Part shown: piece by piece, positions 9,246 to 18,798 of the stretch | Position numbering within the stretch: the first letter of the stretch is position 1 | How the letters are laid out: each line of letters begins with the position of its first letter | NCBI GenBank assembly: GCA_013822685.1 | Contig: PNKV01000008.1 | Span: 109,221 to 173,220, forward strand | Direction of reading: 5' to 3' | Length of the DNA stretch: 64,000 bases | From: Leptothrix sp. (in: b-proteobacteria) | Lineage (GTDB): Bacteria; Pseudomonadota; Gammaproteobacteria; Burkholderiales; Burkholderiaceae_C | Notes under the pieces: generated by a model | The model's input: only the letters and a program-made list of their open reading frames with translations | What the model was told of the DNA's origin: nothing | The model's database searches: none | Translations under genes and position numbers: made by a program

Positions 9246-10312
9246 GCACTCAACCTACTGCCCTCGAAGCCTTGTCAGCGCCACGCATCTCTGTGGTGGT
9301 GTGCAACTACAACTACGAGCGATACGTCAGGCAGACCATCGACTCGGTGCTGCAGCAAAGCTACCCACCGCTCGAAGTGATCGTGGTGGACGATGGCTCG
9401 ACCGACGGCTCGCTAGACATCATTCGCCAATACGAAGCGCGTGGCATCAAGGTGATCGCCAAGTCCAATGGGGGCCAAATCTCCGCCTACAACGCCGGCT
9501 TTGAACAGACGAGCGGCGATGTCGTCCTCTTTCTGGATTCCGATGATGCCCTGTTGTCCGAGGCCCTGGCCAACATCGCCCGGCAGTTTGGCGCAGGGGT
9601 GGCCAAGGTTCATTTCAAGCTTGAACTCATCGGCCCCAATGGCGAAAAGGTAGGCGCCACCATCCCCAATGAATTGGCACAGGGGGACGTGGCCACGGCC
9701 TTCCTCAAACATGGCGTTCCTCATTCTTCACCGCCAGCATCTGGCAACGCCTACCGACGCAGTGTGCTGACTCGGATCTTCCCCTTGCCAGCCGACGAGA
9801 AAGATCGCCATGGGGCGGATTTCTTCTGCATCTTTGGCTCCACGCTGTTTGGCACCGTGGCAGCGTGCGATGGCATCCTGGGGCTGTACCGCATTCACCG
9901 CATGCCCGGCAACGACAGCTCGTTCACCTTTGGCAATGCGGCCAAAGGGCTGTCATTGGACAAACGCTTGCAAGCGCGCATTGAGCGCTTCGGACGGTGG
10001 ATGGCCGAGCGCAGCCAAGGCACCATCCAAGCCCCCACCACCTTGCTTGATTTCTCCAACGAGAAATCTGCCTATGCCACCACCGCCTTGGCTGGCAATG
10101 GCTGGTGGGCAGACAAGAAGGCGACCCTGCCACGCCTGCCCCGGTTGTTGCGCTCCATCGCAGTTCGAAACGATTACAGCCTGCTCAAGAAAGCCGGCCT
10201 GTTTGCATGGGCCGGTGTGGTGCTGCTGGCGCCCCGAGGCGTGGCCACCAAAGCCGCACGCTATGTGTGTGATCCTGGCAGTCGAGGTTCCGCCCCAGGG
10301 GCGGCTCCATGA
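9242..10312 (+). CDS. Glycosyltransferase family 2
   Basis: A 356-residue GT-A enzyme. The start chosen is the ATG at 9242, which overlaps the stop of the preceding gene (ATGA); a longer reading from 9173 would run through that gene. The N-terminal domain shows ISVVVCNYNYERYV, then VVDDGSTDGS and FLDSDDALL with the DxD-type metal site. A second half of about 170 residues is less conserved and may determine the acceptor. It is coupled by ATGA to the next gene at 10309. Confidence 0.9.
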   Translation: MSTQPTALEALSAPRISVVVCNYNYERYVRQTIDSVLQQSYPPLEVIVVDDGSTDGSLDIIRQYEARGIKVIAKSNGGQISAYNAGFEQTSGDVVLFLDSDDALLSEALANIARQFGAGVAKVHFKLELIGPNGEKVGATIPNELAQGDVATAFLKHGVPHSSPPASGNAYRRSVLTRIFPLPADEKDRHGADFFCIFGSTLFGTVAACDGILGLYRIHRMPGNDSSFTFGNAAKGLSLDKRLQARIERFGRWMAERSQGTIQAPTTLLDFSNEKSAYATTALAGNGWWADKKATLPRLPRLLRSIAVRNDYSLLKKAGLFAWAGVVLLAPRGVATKAARYVCDPGSRGSAPGAAP

Positions 10313-11355
10313 CCAGGACGGCATTTGTCTCGCCCTTCACCAACACCACCAACCGCTACATCGATCTGCAAAAGCGGCTGCTCAGCGACTGCGGTTTTGC
10401 CGTCAAGCCATTGAGCATCAAATCGGTCTTGACCGGTCAGGCCTGGGGGCTTTTCAAGCCCGGCAATGTGATGGCCTTCCATTGGCTTGAAACGCGGCCC
10501 TTTGTCTGGAAGGGCGCATCACCTCGGCTGGCCTTGAAAGGCAGCTTGGAGTTCTTGTTCTACCTGCTGCTCATGGCCATCGCTCGGGCCAGGGTGGTTT
10601 ACTTCGTCCACAACCATGCCGTGCACGACACCACCGGCTGGCACAAGAAGTTGTCCATTCGCTTGATCCGCCTGCTCAGGTCCATGGCCGATGTCCGCGT
10701 GGTCCATGACCCCAGCCATGTTGAACCGTACAGCGCCACCTACTTGCCACACCCCCTTTACTGGGATGATGGCCAAACCACGCCAACGCATGCGCCCAAG
10801 CCCTTGGCAAGCATGCCACGGCCACCCCAATTTGGCATGTTGGGGGCAGTGAGGCCCTACAAAAACATCCATGCCATCCTGGAAATCTGGCCGCCGAGCC
10901 TGCCTTTGCTGATCCGAGGACGCGCCAGTGATGACTACGCCGAGAAGTTGAAAGAGATCATTGCTCAGCGGCAGTTGGCGCCACAAGTGGTTTTCCAGTC
11001 GGGCTACATGAGCGATGCGGACTTCGCGGCCAGCCTGGCCTCGCTAGATGTTTTGATCTTGGCCCACATCAACGACTCCATGCTGGTCAGTGGCGCATTC
11101 TTTGAAGCGGTGGGCCAAGTCCCTGCCATTTGGGCGCGTGAAAGCCCATTCATCCATTGGGTGGCCAGCGAACTGCCCAGTACAGTACCGTTCAAGGACG
11201 ACGAGGAGTTGGTGGCCCGCGCCACCGCCTTGAAAGCCATCACACCCAGCAAAACAGATCAGGGCTTGGCCGCCATTCGGCTATTTGGCTGGAAAGAGTG
11301 CGTCAAGTCTTATTCCGCTGTGTTGAATCCATCCAAAGGCAGAAACCAACCATAA
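10309..11355 (+). CDS. Probable GT-B glycosyltransferase
   Basis: A 348-residue protein that looks like a GT-B glycosyltransferase but is more divergent than its neighbours. It has a hydrophobic segment near residues 80-100 (FLFYLLLMAIA) followed by VVYFVHNHAVHD, which resembles membrane-associated GumH/GumK-like transferases. A C-terminal domain follows, with FGMLGAVRPYKNIHAILEIW and LLIRGRASDDYAEKL in the donor-binding region. The usual E-x7-E is poorly kept (GAFFEAVGQVPAIW). Its position, overlapping upstream and 4 bases before wzx, supports a role in EPS repeat assembly. The exact family is unclear to me. Confidence 0.72.
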   Translation: MTRTAFVSPFTNTTNRYIDLQKRLLSDCGFAVKPLSIKSVLTGQAWGLFKPGNVMAFHWLETRPFVWKGASPRLALKGSLEFLFYLLLMAIARARVVYFVHNHAVHDTTGWHKKLSIRLIRLLRSMADVRVVHDPSHVEPYSATYLPHPLYWDDGQTTPTHAPKPLASMPRPPQFGMLGAVRPYKNIHAILEIWPPSLPLLIRGRASDDYAEKLKEIIAQRQLAPQVVFQSGYMSDADFAASLASLDVLILAHINDSMLVSGAFFEAVGQVPAIWARESPFIHWVASELPSTVPFKDDEELVARATALKAITPSKTDQGLAAIRLFGWKECVKSYSAVLNPSKGRNQP

Positions 11356-11359
11356 CCCG

Positions 11360-12616
11360 ATGGCTTCGCTCAACAAACACTTGATATCCGCCTATGCCGG
11401 GTATTTCTTCAGATACGTTTATCTGATTGTTCTCATCCCTTTTTACGCACGCGTTCTGGGCCCTGAGTCATACGGGGTTGTTTTAGCCGCGATGTCAGTG
11501 CAAAGCATAGTGTGGACGATACAGGGATGGGGATTTTCGTACACGGGCGCGCGCAACTTCGCAGGCCTGAAAACCGATGAAGAGCGTAATCGAGAATTCA
11601 GCCGACACCTGACTGGGCGTTTCTTACTCGTTCCTCTGGCCATTGGTGTGGGCATTGCGTTCATAGCAGGCTCACCCTTGCTCAGCAACCACTTGGCCAT
11701 TGCCAGTTTGGCGGTATTTTGCGGCGTGGTGGCCGGCTTCAACCTAGGCTGGTACTTCCAGGGGCGCTTGAATTTCACTACACCAGTCTTGATTGAAATC
11801 ACCGGCTTTGTGATCACCTTGAGCATGGTACTGCTGATGGTGCGAGGCAGCAGCGATTCTATTTATGTGATGGTGGCCTTGGCCACGTCATCGGCAATCA
11901 CCAGTTTCATCGCGTATTTCATCGTCGGGAAATCGCAAAGCTTTCAACCATCCAATGTCACGGAGGGATGGGGTCTGATCAGGCAATCCACCCCCCTTTT
12001 CATCACGGGCGGTACCTACGCCTTGATGACCAACATTGGCACGTATTCATTGGCGGCATTCTCCACGCCCGACCAGGTGGCCTATTTTGGCACCGCTGAA
12101 AAAGTCATCACCACCGGACTGAGCTTGCTGGTGCCAGCCGGCCAAGTACTTCTGTCATGGTTCTCCAAAATGCTCCAGGAGCATGGAAACGCCCAGGAAG
12201 TGTTTCGTCAACAGCTGAAGGCTGTGAAATGGGTTTGTTTGGCGGGCGGCATGGCCACGCTGGCATCCCTGACCATTGCACCACCGCTGCTAAATTTAGT
12301 GCTGGGCGAGAAATTTGAGCACGCGTCTACCATCTTGATGGTCATGGCTCCCATTTTTCTGCTGGCAGCGTTCAACAACGCGATTTCGGTCTACGTTTTC
12401 TTCCCAAGGCGGCTTGAAAGACAGGTCAGTGCCATCAATGTGGCCACCACTAGCTTTGGCATCTGCTTGACTGCCGCGGGGGCTTGGTACAACGGCGCGA
12501 TTGGGGCCGCTGGTGGGCGTGTGCTGGCCGAATTGATTGCGTCCATCGCCCTGTTTACTTTCTACCGGTACAAGCGCGAGCTGTTCAATGACAGTAGCAA
12601 CACCCCACATCCCTGA
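11360..12616 (+). CDS. wzx: Wzx-type polysaccharide flippase
   Basis: A 418-residue multi-spanning membrane protein of the polysaccharide transporter (MATE/MOP) superfamily, with about twelve hydrophobic helices and the typical N-terminus LISAYAGYFFRYVYLIVLIPFYARVLGPESYGVVL. It should flip the completed lipid-linked repeat to the periplasmic side. It follows the run of glycosyltransferases by 4 bases and is the last gene in that plus-strand group; the next gene is convergent. The base composition here is visibly more A+T rich than the nucleotide-sugar genes, as is common for wzx. Confidence 0.9.
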   Translation: MASLNKHLISAYAGYFFRYVYLIVLIPFYARVLGPESYGVVLAAMSVQSIVWTIQGWGFSYTGARNFAGLKTDEERNREFSRHLTGRFLLVPLAIGVGIAFIAGSPLLSNHLAIASLAVFCGVVAGFNLGWYFQGRLNFTTPVLIEITGFVITLSMVLLMVRGSSDSIYVMVALATSSAITSFIAYFIVGKSQSFQPSNVTEGWGLIRQSTPLFITGGTYALMTNIGTYSLAAFSTPDQVAYFGTAEKVITTGLSLLVPAGQVLLSWFSKMLQEHGNAQEVFRQQLKAVKWVCLAGGMATLASLTIAPPLLNLVLGEKFEHASTILMVMAPIFLLAAFNNAISVYVFFPRRLERQVSAINVATTSFGICLTAAGAWYNGAIGAAGGRVLAELIASIALFTFYRYKRELFNDSSNTPHP

Positions 12617-12637
12617 CAGCGCCAGATGATCGGCCCA

Positions 12638-13693
12638 TCAAAGCACTTGCAAAGTCACCTTGGGAGAAAGCCTGGCCTTGAGCGAGAGGAATTCAGGCGG
12701 TTGCAATAGATACTTCAGCCGCGTTTTCTTCATGAAACTTGTCAAAGCGAGTGAACCAAAAACTCCGAAGAACATGCCCAGCGCCAGATAAACAGGCACG
12801 GATTGAACATCCATGAACTTATCGAGAACTATACGAATGGTGGCCACAAAAAGTATATGGACCAAATAAATGTCCATGGACCTTGAGCCTAAATTCAACA
12901 GCCAATCTAGCCCGGAACTGGGCAGGGAATAGCAAATGACCAGCATCAATGCCAAAGAACTGATGCCCAGCCAAACCACATTCGGCGTGATGGATCTTGT
13001 GCTGCCAGTGCTGACACCCATGACCATGTGCGCATAATACTCTAGCGCCAACAGGGCGCAGGTTGCCACCACCAGTGTTCCCCAAGACCCGATCTGAGTC
13101 TTTGGAAAACGGTCGGCCAAGAAAACGCCCAGTGCGAAATACACCAAGCTCATGCTGAACTCGCGCAAGCAGAATAGGCCAGGAAGATAGGGGTAGGCCA
13201 GCAACAAGCCAACACTGAAGACCAACAAGGCAACTGGTGCCCGGGCCACCCCAAGCAGCTTGATCAGAATCTCAATCGATATAAAGGCCATCAGCAGCGC
13301 ATACAAAAACCAAAATATACCTTTGGGGCTCCAAAGAAGGTGCATCAAATCATAGGGTGATGTGCTTCCGTTTCGCACGCCATTCCCCAACACCTCAAAC
13401 GCCCCAATGATCAAGGACCAGATGAGATAAGGGTAAAAAATCCCATCGAATTTACCAGCAAGCTCGTTCATGCCATGGCGCTTTTTAATATTTGCACCAT
13501 AAAGCAAGCCAGAAGCCATGAAAAAAGCCGGCATTGAAACAATGGTGCAGGCACTGCTAATAGCTTGTATAACGTGCTCATCCACGCCCGTCAGAAGCCC
13601 CGAGCCCTGAAGCCCTCGCCACAAATGGGCGAATACCACAATTAAAATGCCGATTCCCTTGGCGTAATCAAGCGCCACGTTTCTCGTCTTCAT
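12638..13693 (-). CDS. Acyltransferase-3 family membrane protein
   Basis: A 351-residue protein with about ten hydrophobic helices and the family's conserved start, ALDYAKGIGILIVVFAHLWRG, with the H in helix 1. MPAFFMASGLLYG is equivalent to the PLFFFLSG motif. Such enzymes use acyl-CoA to O-acetylate or O-succinylate exopolysaccharide at the membrane. It is convergent with wzx, 21 bases away. It is of full family length, in contrast to the remnant at 6641. Lower G+C than the flanks suggests separate acquisition. Confidence 0.88.
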   Translation of the reverse strand: MKTRNVALDYAKGIGILIVVFAHLWRGLQGSGLLTGVDEHVIQAISSACTIVSMPAFFMASGLLYGANIKKRHGMNELAGKFDGIFYPYLIWSLIIGAFEVLGNGVRNGSTSPYDLMHLLWSPKGIFWFLYALLMAFISIEILIKLLGVARAPVALLVFSVGLLLAYPYLPGLFCLREFSMSLVYFALGVFLADRFPKTQIGSWGTLVVATCALLALEYYAHMVMGVSTGSTRSITPNVVWLGISSLALMLVICYSLPSSGLDWLLNLGSRSMDIYLVHILFVATIRIVLDKFMDVQSVPVYLALGMFFGVFGSLALTSFMKKTRLKYLLQPPEFLSLKARLSPKVTLQVL

Positions 13694-13835
13694 GCTTTAT
13701 TCAGAATTTAAACCAATTGAGGTCAAGCTAGCTTAGCATATGCCTGCCGAGGCAACACCCCCCAACTTAGGGTTGCCATCCGATCAGCCATCTCGTGCCC
13801 AGCACTTCAAAGCCCACCATAAACCCGTTGTTGAA

Positions 13836-15035
13836 TCAATCCACCAGCGCATTTCTTTTTCTCAACATATCCGCAAGCATCCGCCCCATTTTCTGCGAAG
13901 GCAATTCGACCCATCGGTACGCAAGTGCGGCAACCACCAATGAAATACCGATACCCAGCAATGCTGCATTTAAAACCTGAAAATCATCGCTTAATTGGCT
14001 AACCACGAAAAATAAGACAAGCGGATGAAACAGGTAAAGGCTGTATGAAACTTTTCCGAGCCACTGCAATGGCGAATGCAACAGCAATGCCTCGATCTTA
14101 GGACTGGTGATGGCCATGATGACCACCAAAGCCACGCTTGGCAAAATCAGCCAATGGGTCAAAATCATCGGGAATTTCGCGAACACTCCACCAAGATCCC
14201 TGATCTGGGGCGGGTAGGTGTAGCTGACAATGATTAAAGCCAATAGAGCAAATCTACCAATGCTTGACCTCGCCTGGTACCAACGAGCAATCGAGGCAAG
14301 GTGCAACGCAATCAAACCACCCACCACAAAAAATAACACGTAGTGGCCTGTCAACGCCCAATTGGCCAGAGGTAAATAGCCTTGCGATTTTGCAAAATAA
14401 TGCAAGGCCACGCAGACGAAGCTGACAGCACCGTAGATCCAAAGGGCCTGTGACGGACCCCACCGCAACAATGTCATGTAGATCAAAGGAAAAAGCAGCG
14501 AGATCCGCATTTCGTAAACCAGCGTCCACGCTACGAAGTTGTAATGGGGCTCGAACGCTCCTAATAGCAGAACATGGTCAATCACATCCTTGCCCGACAA
14601 AGGATGACCGGTTATTTTGCTGACCCATCCGCCCACATGCTCACCGGTTGGCCACCCGATCGTCGCAATGAAAACAACACTCAGGGCAATCGCCAATAGA
14701 TAAGGCGGCCAAATGCGCGCCACTCTTTTGACCGCGTAACCCACATAACTATCGCGACTACTTTGCAGCATCTTTGTCAAAGCAAAGCCAGACAATACAA
14801 AAAATAACAATACTGCTGGCAAGCCGATCAATAAGCCCCCCAAAGGGGTCAACATGAAATAAGCCAGAGCCTTATTCAACCCATCTATATCCCCCAGGGG
14901 GTCGGAGGCCATGACCGACGAGAAGTGCGACAACACCACCGCCAGTGCCGCCACTCCGCGAATGGCATCAAGCTGGTGAAAACGTGGCTGTTTCACTGAC
15001 ACCGCAGCAGCGCTAATTTGTGAGGTGGCGACCAT
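13836..15035 (-). CDS. Acyltransferase-3 family membrane protein (OafA-like)
   Basis: A 399-residue protein of the OafA/YrhL type: FHQLDAIRGVAALAVVLSHFSSV contains the catalytic-type R-G and H of helix 1, VLLFFVLSGFALTKML the second motif, and YSLYLFHPLVLFF the C-terminal helix. The ATG at 15035 is preferred to a TTG six bases upstream. It should acylate a surface polysaccharide. It lies 142 bases upstream of the other intact acyltransferase on the same strand; the spacer shows no terminator, so the two may be cotranscribed. The two proteins are only distantly alike and probably modify different positions. Confidence 0.9.
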   Translation of the reverse strand: MVATSQISAAAVSVKQPRFHQLDAIRGVAALAVVLSHFSSVMASDPLGDIDGLNKALAYFMLTPLGGLLIGLPAVLLFFVLSGFALTKMLQSSRDSYVGYAVKRVARIWPPYLLAIALSVVFIATIGWPTGEHVGGWVSKITGHPLSGKDVIDHVLLLGAFEPHYNFVAWTLVYEMRISLLFPLIYMTLLRWGPSQALWIYGAVSFVCVALHYFAKSQGYLPLANWALTGHYVLFFVVGGLIALHLASIARWYQARSSIGRFALLALIIVSYTYPPQIRDLGGVFAKFPMILTHWLILPSVALVVIMAITSPKIEALLLHSPLQWLGKVSYSLYLFHPLVLFFVVSQLSDDFQVLNAALLGIGISLVVAALAYRWVELPSQKMGRMLADMLRKRNALVD

Positions 15036-15354
15036 TATCAAAATCTTGAAACATTAAGGGATAATACTAGGGTTTGACCTTGCCCACTATATCAACCGTA
15101 TTTACCCTTTCGAAAAATTGTAACGGGCAGATACAACTCGACTGGGCACCATTTTCGTGCTTTTGCAAGATCTTCCCTAAGCGTGTCATTTTTACCTGTG
15201 CAATCCTTCACGTGCAAAGACCGCTCCAGTTGCCTGCTACGATATGTATATGGTTACAGGTTTGATGGCACGGTGTCCGGCAACTTCATAAGATCAGGCT
15301 CAGATCGATTTGATCAAATTTTTTCCTGAAATCAGTAGTTTGTCTGGGTTTTAT
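15036..15354. other. Divergent intergenic region, A+T rich
   Basis: About 320 bases separate the acyltransferase gene from the plus-strand glycoside hydrolase. It is clearly richer in A and T than its surroundings and should carry both promoters. I see no confident -35/-10 pair, no RNA gene and no convincing conserved small gene; the 63-codon open frame at 15074-15265 lacks recognisable features. A TGGCAC at 15266-15271 followed by GGC does not have the exact 10-base spacing needed for a sigma-54 site. Confidence 0.5.
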
Positions 15355-17394
15355 ATGAAGCTGTTGTTTGGATATGGCGTGCTTGGCGCCCTGTTGATCA
15401 CCTTGCAAGGTTGCGGCGGCGGCGGCGGCGATGCCACTACCACCACCGGCGGTACAACGACGGTGCCGGTCTCTACGGTTCCCACCACAACCCCCACGGC
15501 GCCTGCCCCAACAGCGCCAACGACTGTCAACGTCGAGAGCTCGACCTACCTGTCGGCCGTCTCCAGCATCGGCAGTCTGACCGTCGGCACACAGCTTGAA
15601 GCTTTTGAGACCTCAGGCCTCTTGGGGGGCGCAGTCACGGGTTGGCTGTATGAACCAGGCAGTGAGTTCCCAGGGGCCCGTGGAGGCTTGACGCTGGGAG
15701 CGGGTGAGAAGACGCCCAGCATGGCTGGCAATTTGGCGGTGGATCTGAATTGCGGGGGCACCACCTACCAATTGACGCTTCCCAGCAGTTGCGGCAAGTA
15801 CGTGGCCATGAGCCGAAAACTGGGCTCCTTGTTCAGCACGGCAACCCCCGACACAGCCATGATCAGCATGGATGTGCAGACCAGCCAGCCTTTGCTGGGC
15901 ACCGGTTTGCGCGTGGTGGACGGGACCGGCCAAGTGCTGCAATACAAGTTCACAGCACGCAACCTGGAAACGGCCGCCGGTGCGACCTGGGCTCGGGTCA
16001 TGGTGCCGCTGGGTTCGTCAGCTACCCACTGGGCAGGCGCCAATGACGGCCAATTGCACAATGGCATCACGGCACTGTCTGTCACCGCCACGACGCCCAC
16101 ACTGGCCACACCGGCCGGCAACCTGAAGGTTGACAATGTCCGCCTGTTGGACTCTGGTGCTACCAACTTGGCGCTGTCCCGGCAATCGCCTCTGTTGACC
16201 AATGGCGTACTGCCCACCGTTGCCGGGCGCTTCGCCGTGGCATCCCATTTCTGGCAGCTGTCAGACAAAGAGCTCAGCCAAGCTGCCAGCGTAGGCATCT
16301 CAGTGGTCCGAATCGGCTTCGATTGGCCCACCGTGCAGTCGGGCGGCACATTTAACTTCAGCCATTACAACAACATCCTGAATCAGCTGGCCAAGCACGG
16401 GATGAAGGCGTTAGTCATCCTGGCCTATGGTCACCCTGACTACGGTGGTGGTGCGCCGTTGACTTCAACCAGCCGCGCAGCCTTTGCCGAGTTCGCCCGC
16501 CAATCCGCCATTTTTGCCAAAGGTCGCAATGTCATTGCCTTTGAGGTGTGGAACGAGCCAGACAACAACAACTTCTGGTCTGGCAGCGATCCCGAAGCCT
16601 ATGCACAGTTGCTGGGCGTCACTCGCCAAGCCATCAAGGGCGCGGACTCCACTCGCAAGGTGATCAACGGTGGTCCATCTTGGGTCAACCTGCCATACAT
16701 CCTGAAATTGGCCAAGACCGGCCAGTTGAACAGCCTGGATGGTTTTGCGATTCACCCCTATCGTCCCTGGGCTCCAGAAACCTTTGCCGCTGACGTCGCC
16801 CCGCTGAAAGCCGTGCTGAGTTCCCAAGGCATCACCAACCCATCCATTTGGGCAACCGAATGGGGTTATGCATCGGTGGGTGTGTTTGACACTGCCGTGT
16901 ATGGCAACGGGCATGACCCCCGGGCCAGGGCACGACAGGCCGTGATGGTGTTGCGCAGCGTGTTGACACAGACCGCCTTGAATCTGCCTTTGATGACGAT
17001 CTACGAGTTGTCGGACTCTGGTTTGGACCCCAACAATGGCGAGCACAATTTTGGCTTGCTCACCAAGGCCGCAGACCCCAAGCCAGCTTTCAATGCTCTG
17101 AAGACCCTGTCCAGCTTCACCAAAACCCGGAACTATGTTGGCTTGGTCAGAGATGTGCCTGCCAATGTGCACGCCATGCGCTGGGACAGCAGCACCGACT
17201 CCGTGTTCGCTGTGTGGGTTGATTCAACTGAGGTGCCGCTGACCTTGACCGTGCCGAAGTCGGCCACCGTGACCTCGTGGTCTGGTGCGACCCTCACGAC
17301 CACGGCCACCAGCAATCCTGCCACGGCGCAACTGAAGTTGACCGAAGCCACTGGCCCGGTGTTCGTTCGCTACTCGATCACCGTCACGCAGTGA
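15355..17394 (+). CDS. Lipoprotein glycoside hydrolase, TIM-barrel (GH5/GH39-like)
   Basis: A 679-residue exported lipoprotein. The chosen ATG gives a signal helix ending in a lipobox L-Q-G-C, followed by five Gly encoded by GGC repeats and a Thr/Pro-rich linker to about residue 60. A beta-rich domain of about 200 residues is next, then a (beta/alpha)8 hydrolase domain. Likely acid/base Glu401 is in VWNEP and the nucleophile Glu502 in ATEWGYA. That layout is shared by clan GH-A enzymes. A small beta domain closes the protein. It probably hydrolyses or remodels the EPS in the periplasm or on the surface. It is convergent with, and overlaps by 11 bases, the polymerase gene. Confidence 0.82.
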   Translation: MKLLFGYGVLGALLITLQGCGGGGGDATTTTGGTTTVPVSTVPTTTPTAPAPTAPTTVNVESSTYLSAVSSIGSLTVGTQLEAFETSGLLGGAVTGWLYEPGSEFPGARGGLTLGAGEKTPSMAGNLAVDLNCGGTTYQLTLPSSCGKYVAMSRKLGSLFSTATPDTAMISMDVQTSQPLLGTGLRVVDGTGQVLQYKFTARNLETAAGATWARVMVPLGSSATHWAGANDGQLHNGITALSVTATTPTLATPAGNLKVDNVRLLDSGATNLALSRQSPLLTNGVLPTVAGRFAVASHFWQLSDKELSQAASVGISVVRIGFDWPTVQSGGTFNFSHYNNILNQLAKHGMKALVILAYGHPDYGGGAPLTSTSRAAFAEFARQSAIFAKGRNVIAFEVWNEPDNNNFWSGSDPEAYAQLLGVTRQAIKGADSTRKVINGGPSWVNLPYILKLAKTGQLNSLDGFAIHPYRPWAPETFAADVAPLKAVLSSQGITNPSIWATEWGYASVGVFDTAVYGNGHDPRARARQAVMVLRSVLTQTALNLPLMTIYELSDSGLDPNNGEHNFGLLTKAADPKPAFNALKTLSSFTKTRNYVGLVRDVPANVHAMRWDSSTDSVFAVWVDSTEVPLTLTVPKSATVTSWSGATLTTTATSNPATAQLKLTEATGPVFVRYSITVTQ

Positions 17395-18796
17395 TCGCAG
17401 GCGGGTTCTGACCAGCCTTGCCAGACCTCCCTGGTGCCGCATTGATCGCCCACGATTGATGCGGCACAACCGCTGCAGCGGCCAGGATGTAGAACACAAC
17501 GCCCAGGTCGTAGACCACCGCTGAAACACAGGCGGCCACCAAACTGGCCAAGACTGCATGACGCGCGCCCAGCACGACTGCGGCGTCCAATGCGGGCATC
17601 TGTGCACGGCCACGGCCCATCAGCACGGACCACAGGAACAGCCCAAAAAACAGCACGCCGATCCAACCCAGGTTGGACAAAAGCACCAGCGCAAAGCTGG
17701 AAGCGCGGTTGCTGCCCAGCCCCGTACCCAAGCCAAACGAATCGAAAAAGTTGTCATAGGCGCGGGCGTTCATGGCAAACCGCACGGAGGCTGAGTCAGA
17801 GGTGACCTTCTTGCCGACCACCACGCCAAAGTAGTCGGTCACAGCATCAAGCACCGCAGGCACGAACAGCATCACCGCCACGGCACCGACCACGCCCAGC
17901 ACCGCCATCCAGATATACAAGCGGTATTTGCCGATGTCTCCGTGCTGCATGAAGTAGGCAACGGAATAGGTGAAGGCCATGGCAAAGCAGATGGACAAGC
18001 CCACATACGCCGTGCCAGATGTTGAGATCAACAGTAGCCCAAGATTGGCGAGGGACAGTGGCGCCGACCACCTGGTGTAGACCTTGTTGATCCACAAGGT
18101 GTGGGTGAAAGCCAGCACCGTCAAGGTGAACTGCGAGAAAGCTGAGGTCTCTGCAAAGGTGCCTGAAATTCTCATCAACCCAGCCACCTCGCCGCCCAGC
18201 AACTTGTAATTGGCGTTTTTGATGAACGCGAGAATGGGAGGAGCCCCCAGGTGGTATTGGGCCAGGTCCAGCAAAGCCGCCGCGATGTTCAATCCAGCCA
18301 GCCACAGCATCGCCTTGGCCAAAATGGGATAGACGCCTGGCCTTTGCAAAGTGACCCGCATGGTCACGAACGCGAACAAGCCCAAAACGGCATACATGGC
18401 CTGCGTGATGTTCATGGACACCGGTGCGATGACCATCAAGCCAAACTCCCCCGAGTCACGGTCCATTGAATTCACCATGAACTGCCCCTGGAAGAACCGA
18501 GGCATGACCACGGCAGAGATGGCTGCCCAGATCGTGAGGAGCAGCAGCCAGAAGCCCGGTTTCAGGAACGACATGGGCTCAAGGAACCCCGTGACCCCCT
18601 CCTTGCGAAGCACGCGCCAGGCCGCGAAAAGCTGCACCATCACGGCGGGTGTGATGTTGGCACCGCCCAAGGCGGTGGCATAAGCGGCAGCCGTGGCGCC
18701 AAACAGGGTGGCAATGATCGCCAGGTAGACCATGCCGTTGGTGGACACAACCAGCGCCAACAACAGGATTAATATGCCAAATATCGAGGGGACCAT
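17384..18796 (-). CDS. O-antigen ligase/Wzy-type EPS polymerase
   Basis: A 470-residue membrane protein with about eleven to twelve helices and a large loop between late helices (about residues 325-360). That layout is typical of the Wzy_C / O-antigen ligase superfamily. In an EPS locus with Wzx and EpsF/EpsG the natural role is block polymerisation of flipped repeats in the periplasm. It starts 2 bases after the hydrolase gene and is the last member of the apparent operon epsF-epsG-hydrolase-polymerase. Sequence alone does not separate polymerase from ligase function. Confidence 0.82.
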   Translation of the reverse strand: MVPSIFGILILLLALVVSTNGMVYLAIIATLFGATAAAYATALGGANITPAVMVQLFAAWRVLRKEGVTGFLEPMSFLKPGFWLLLLTIWAAISAVVMPRFFQGQFMVNSMDRDSGEFGLMVIAPVSMNITQAMYAVLGLFAFVTMRVTLQRPGVYPILAKAMLWLAGLNIAAALLDLAQYHLGAPPILAFIKNANYKLLGGEVAGLMRISGTFAETSAFSQFTLTVLAFTHTLWINKVYTRWSAPLSLANLGLLLISTSGTAYVGLSICFAMAFTYSVAYFMQHGDIGKYRLYIWMAVLGVVGAVAVMLFVPAVLDAVTDYFGVVVGKKVTSDSASVRFAMNARAYDNFFDSFGLGTGLGSNRASSFALVLLSNLGWIGVLFFGLFLWSVLMGRGRAQMPALDAAVVLGARHAVLASLVAACVSAVVYDLGVVFYILAAAAVVPHQSWAINAAPGRSGKAGQNPPAITA

Positions 18797-18798
18797 GT

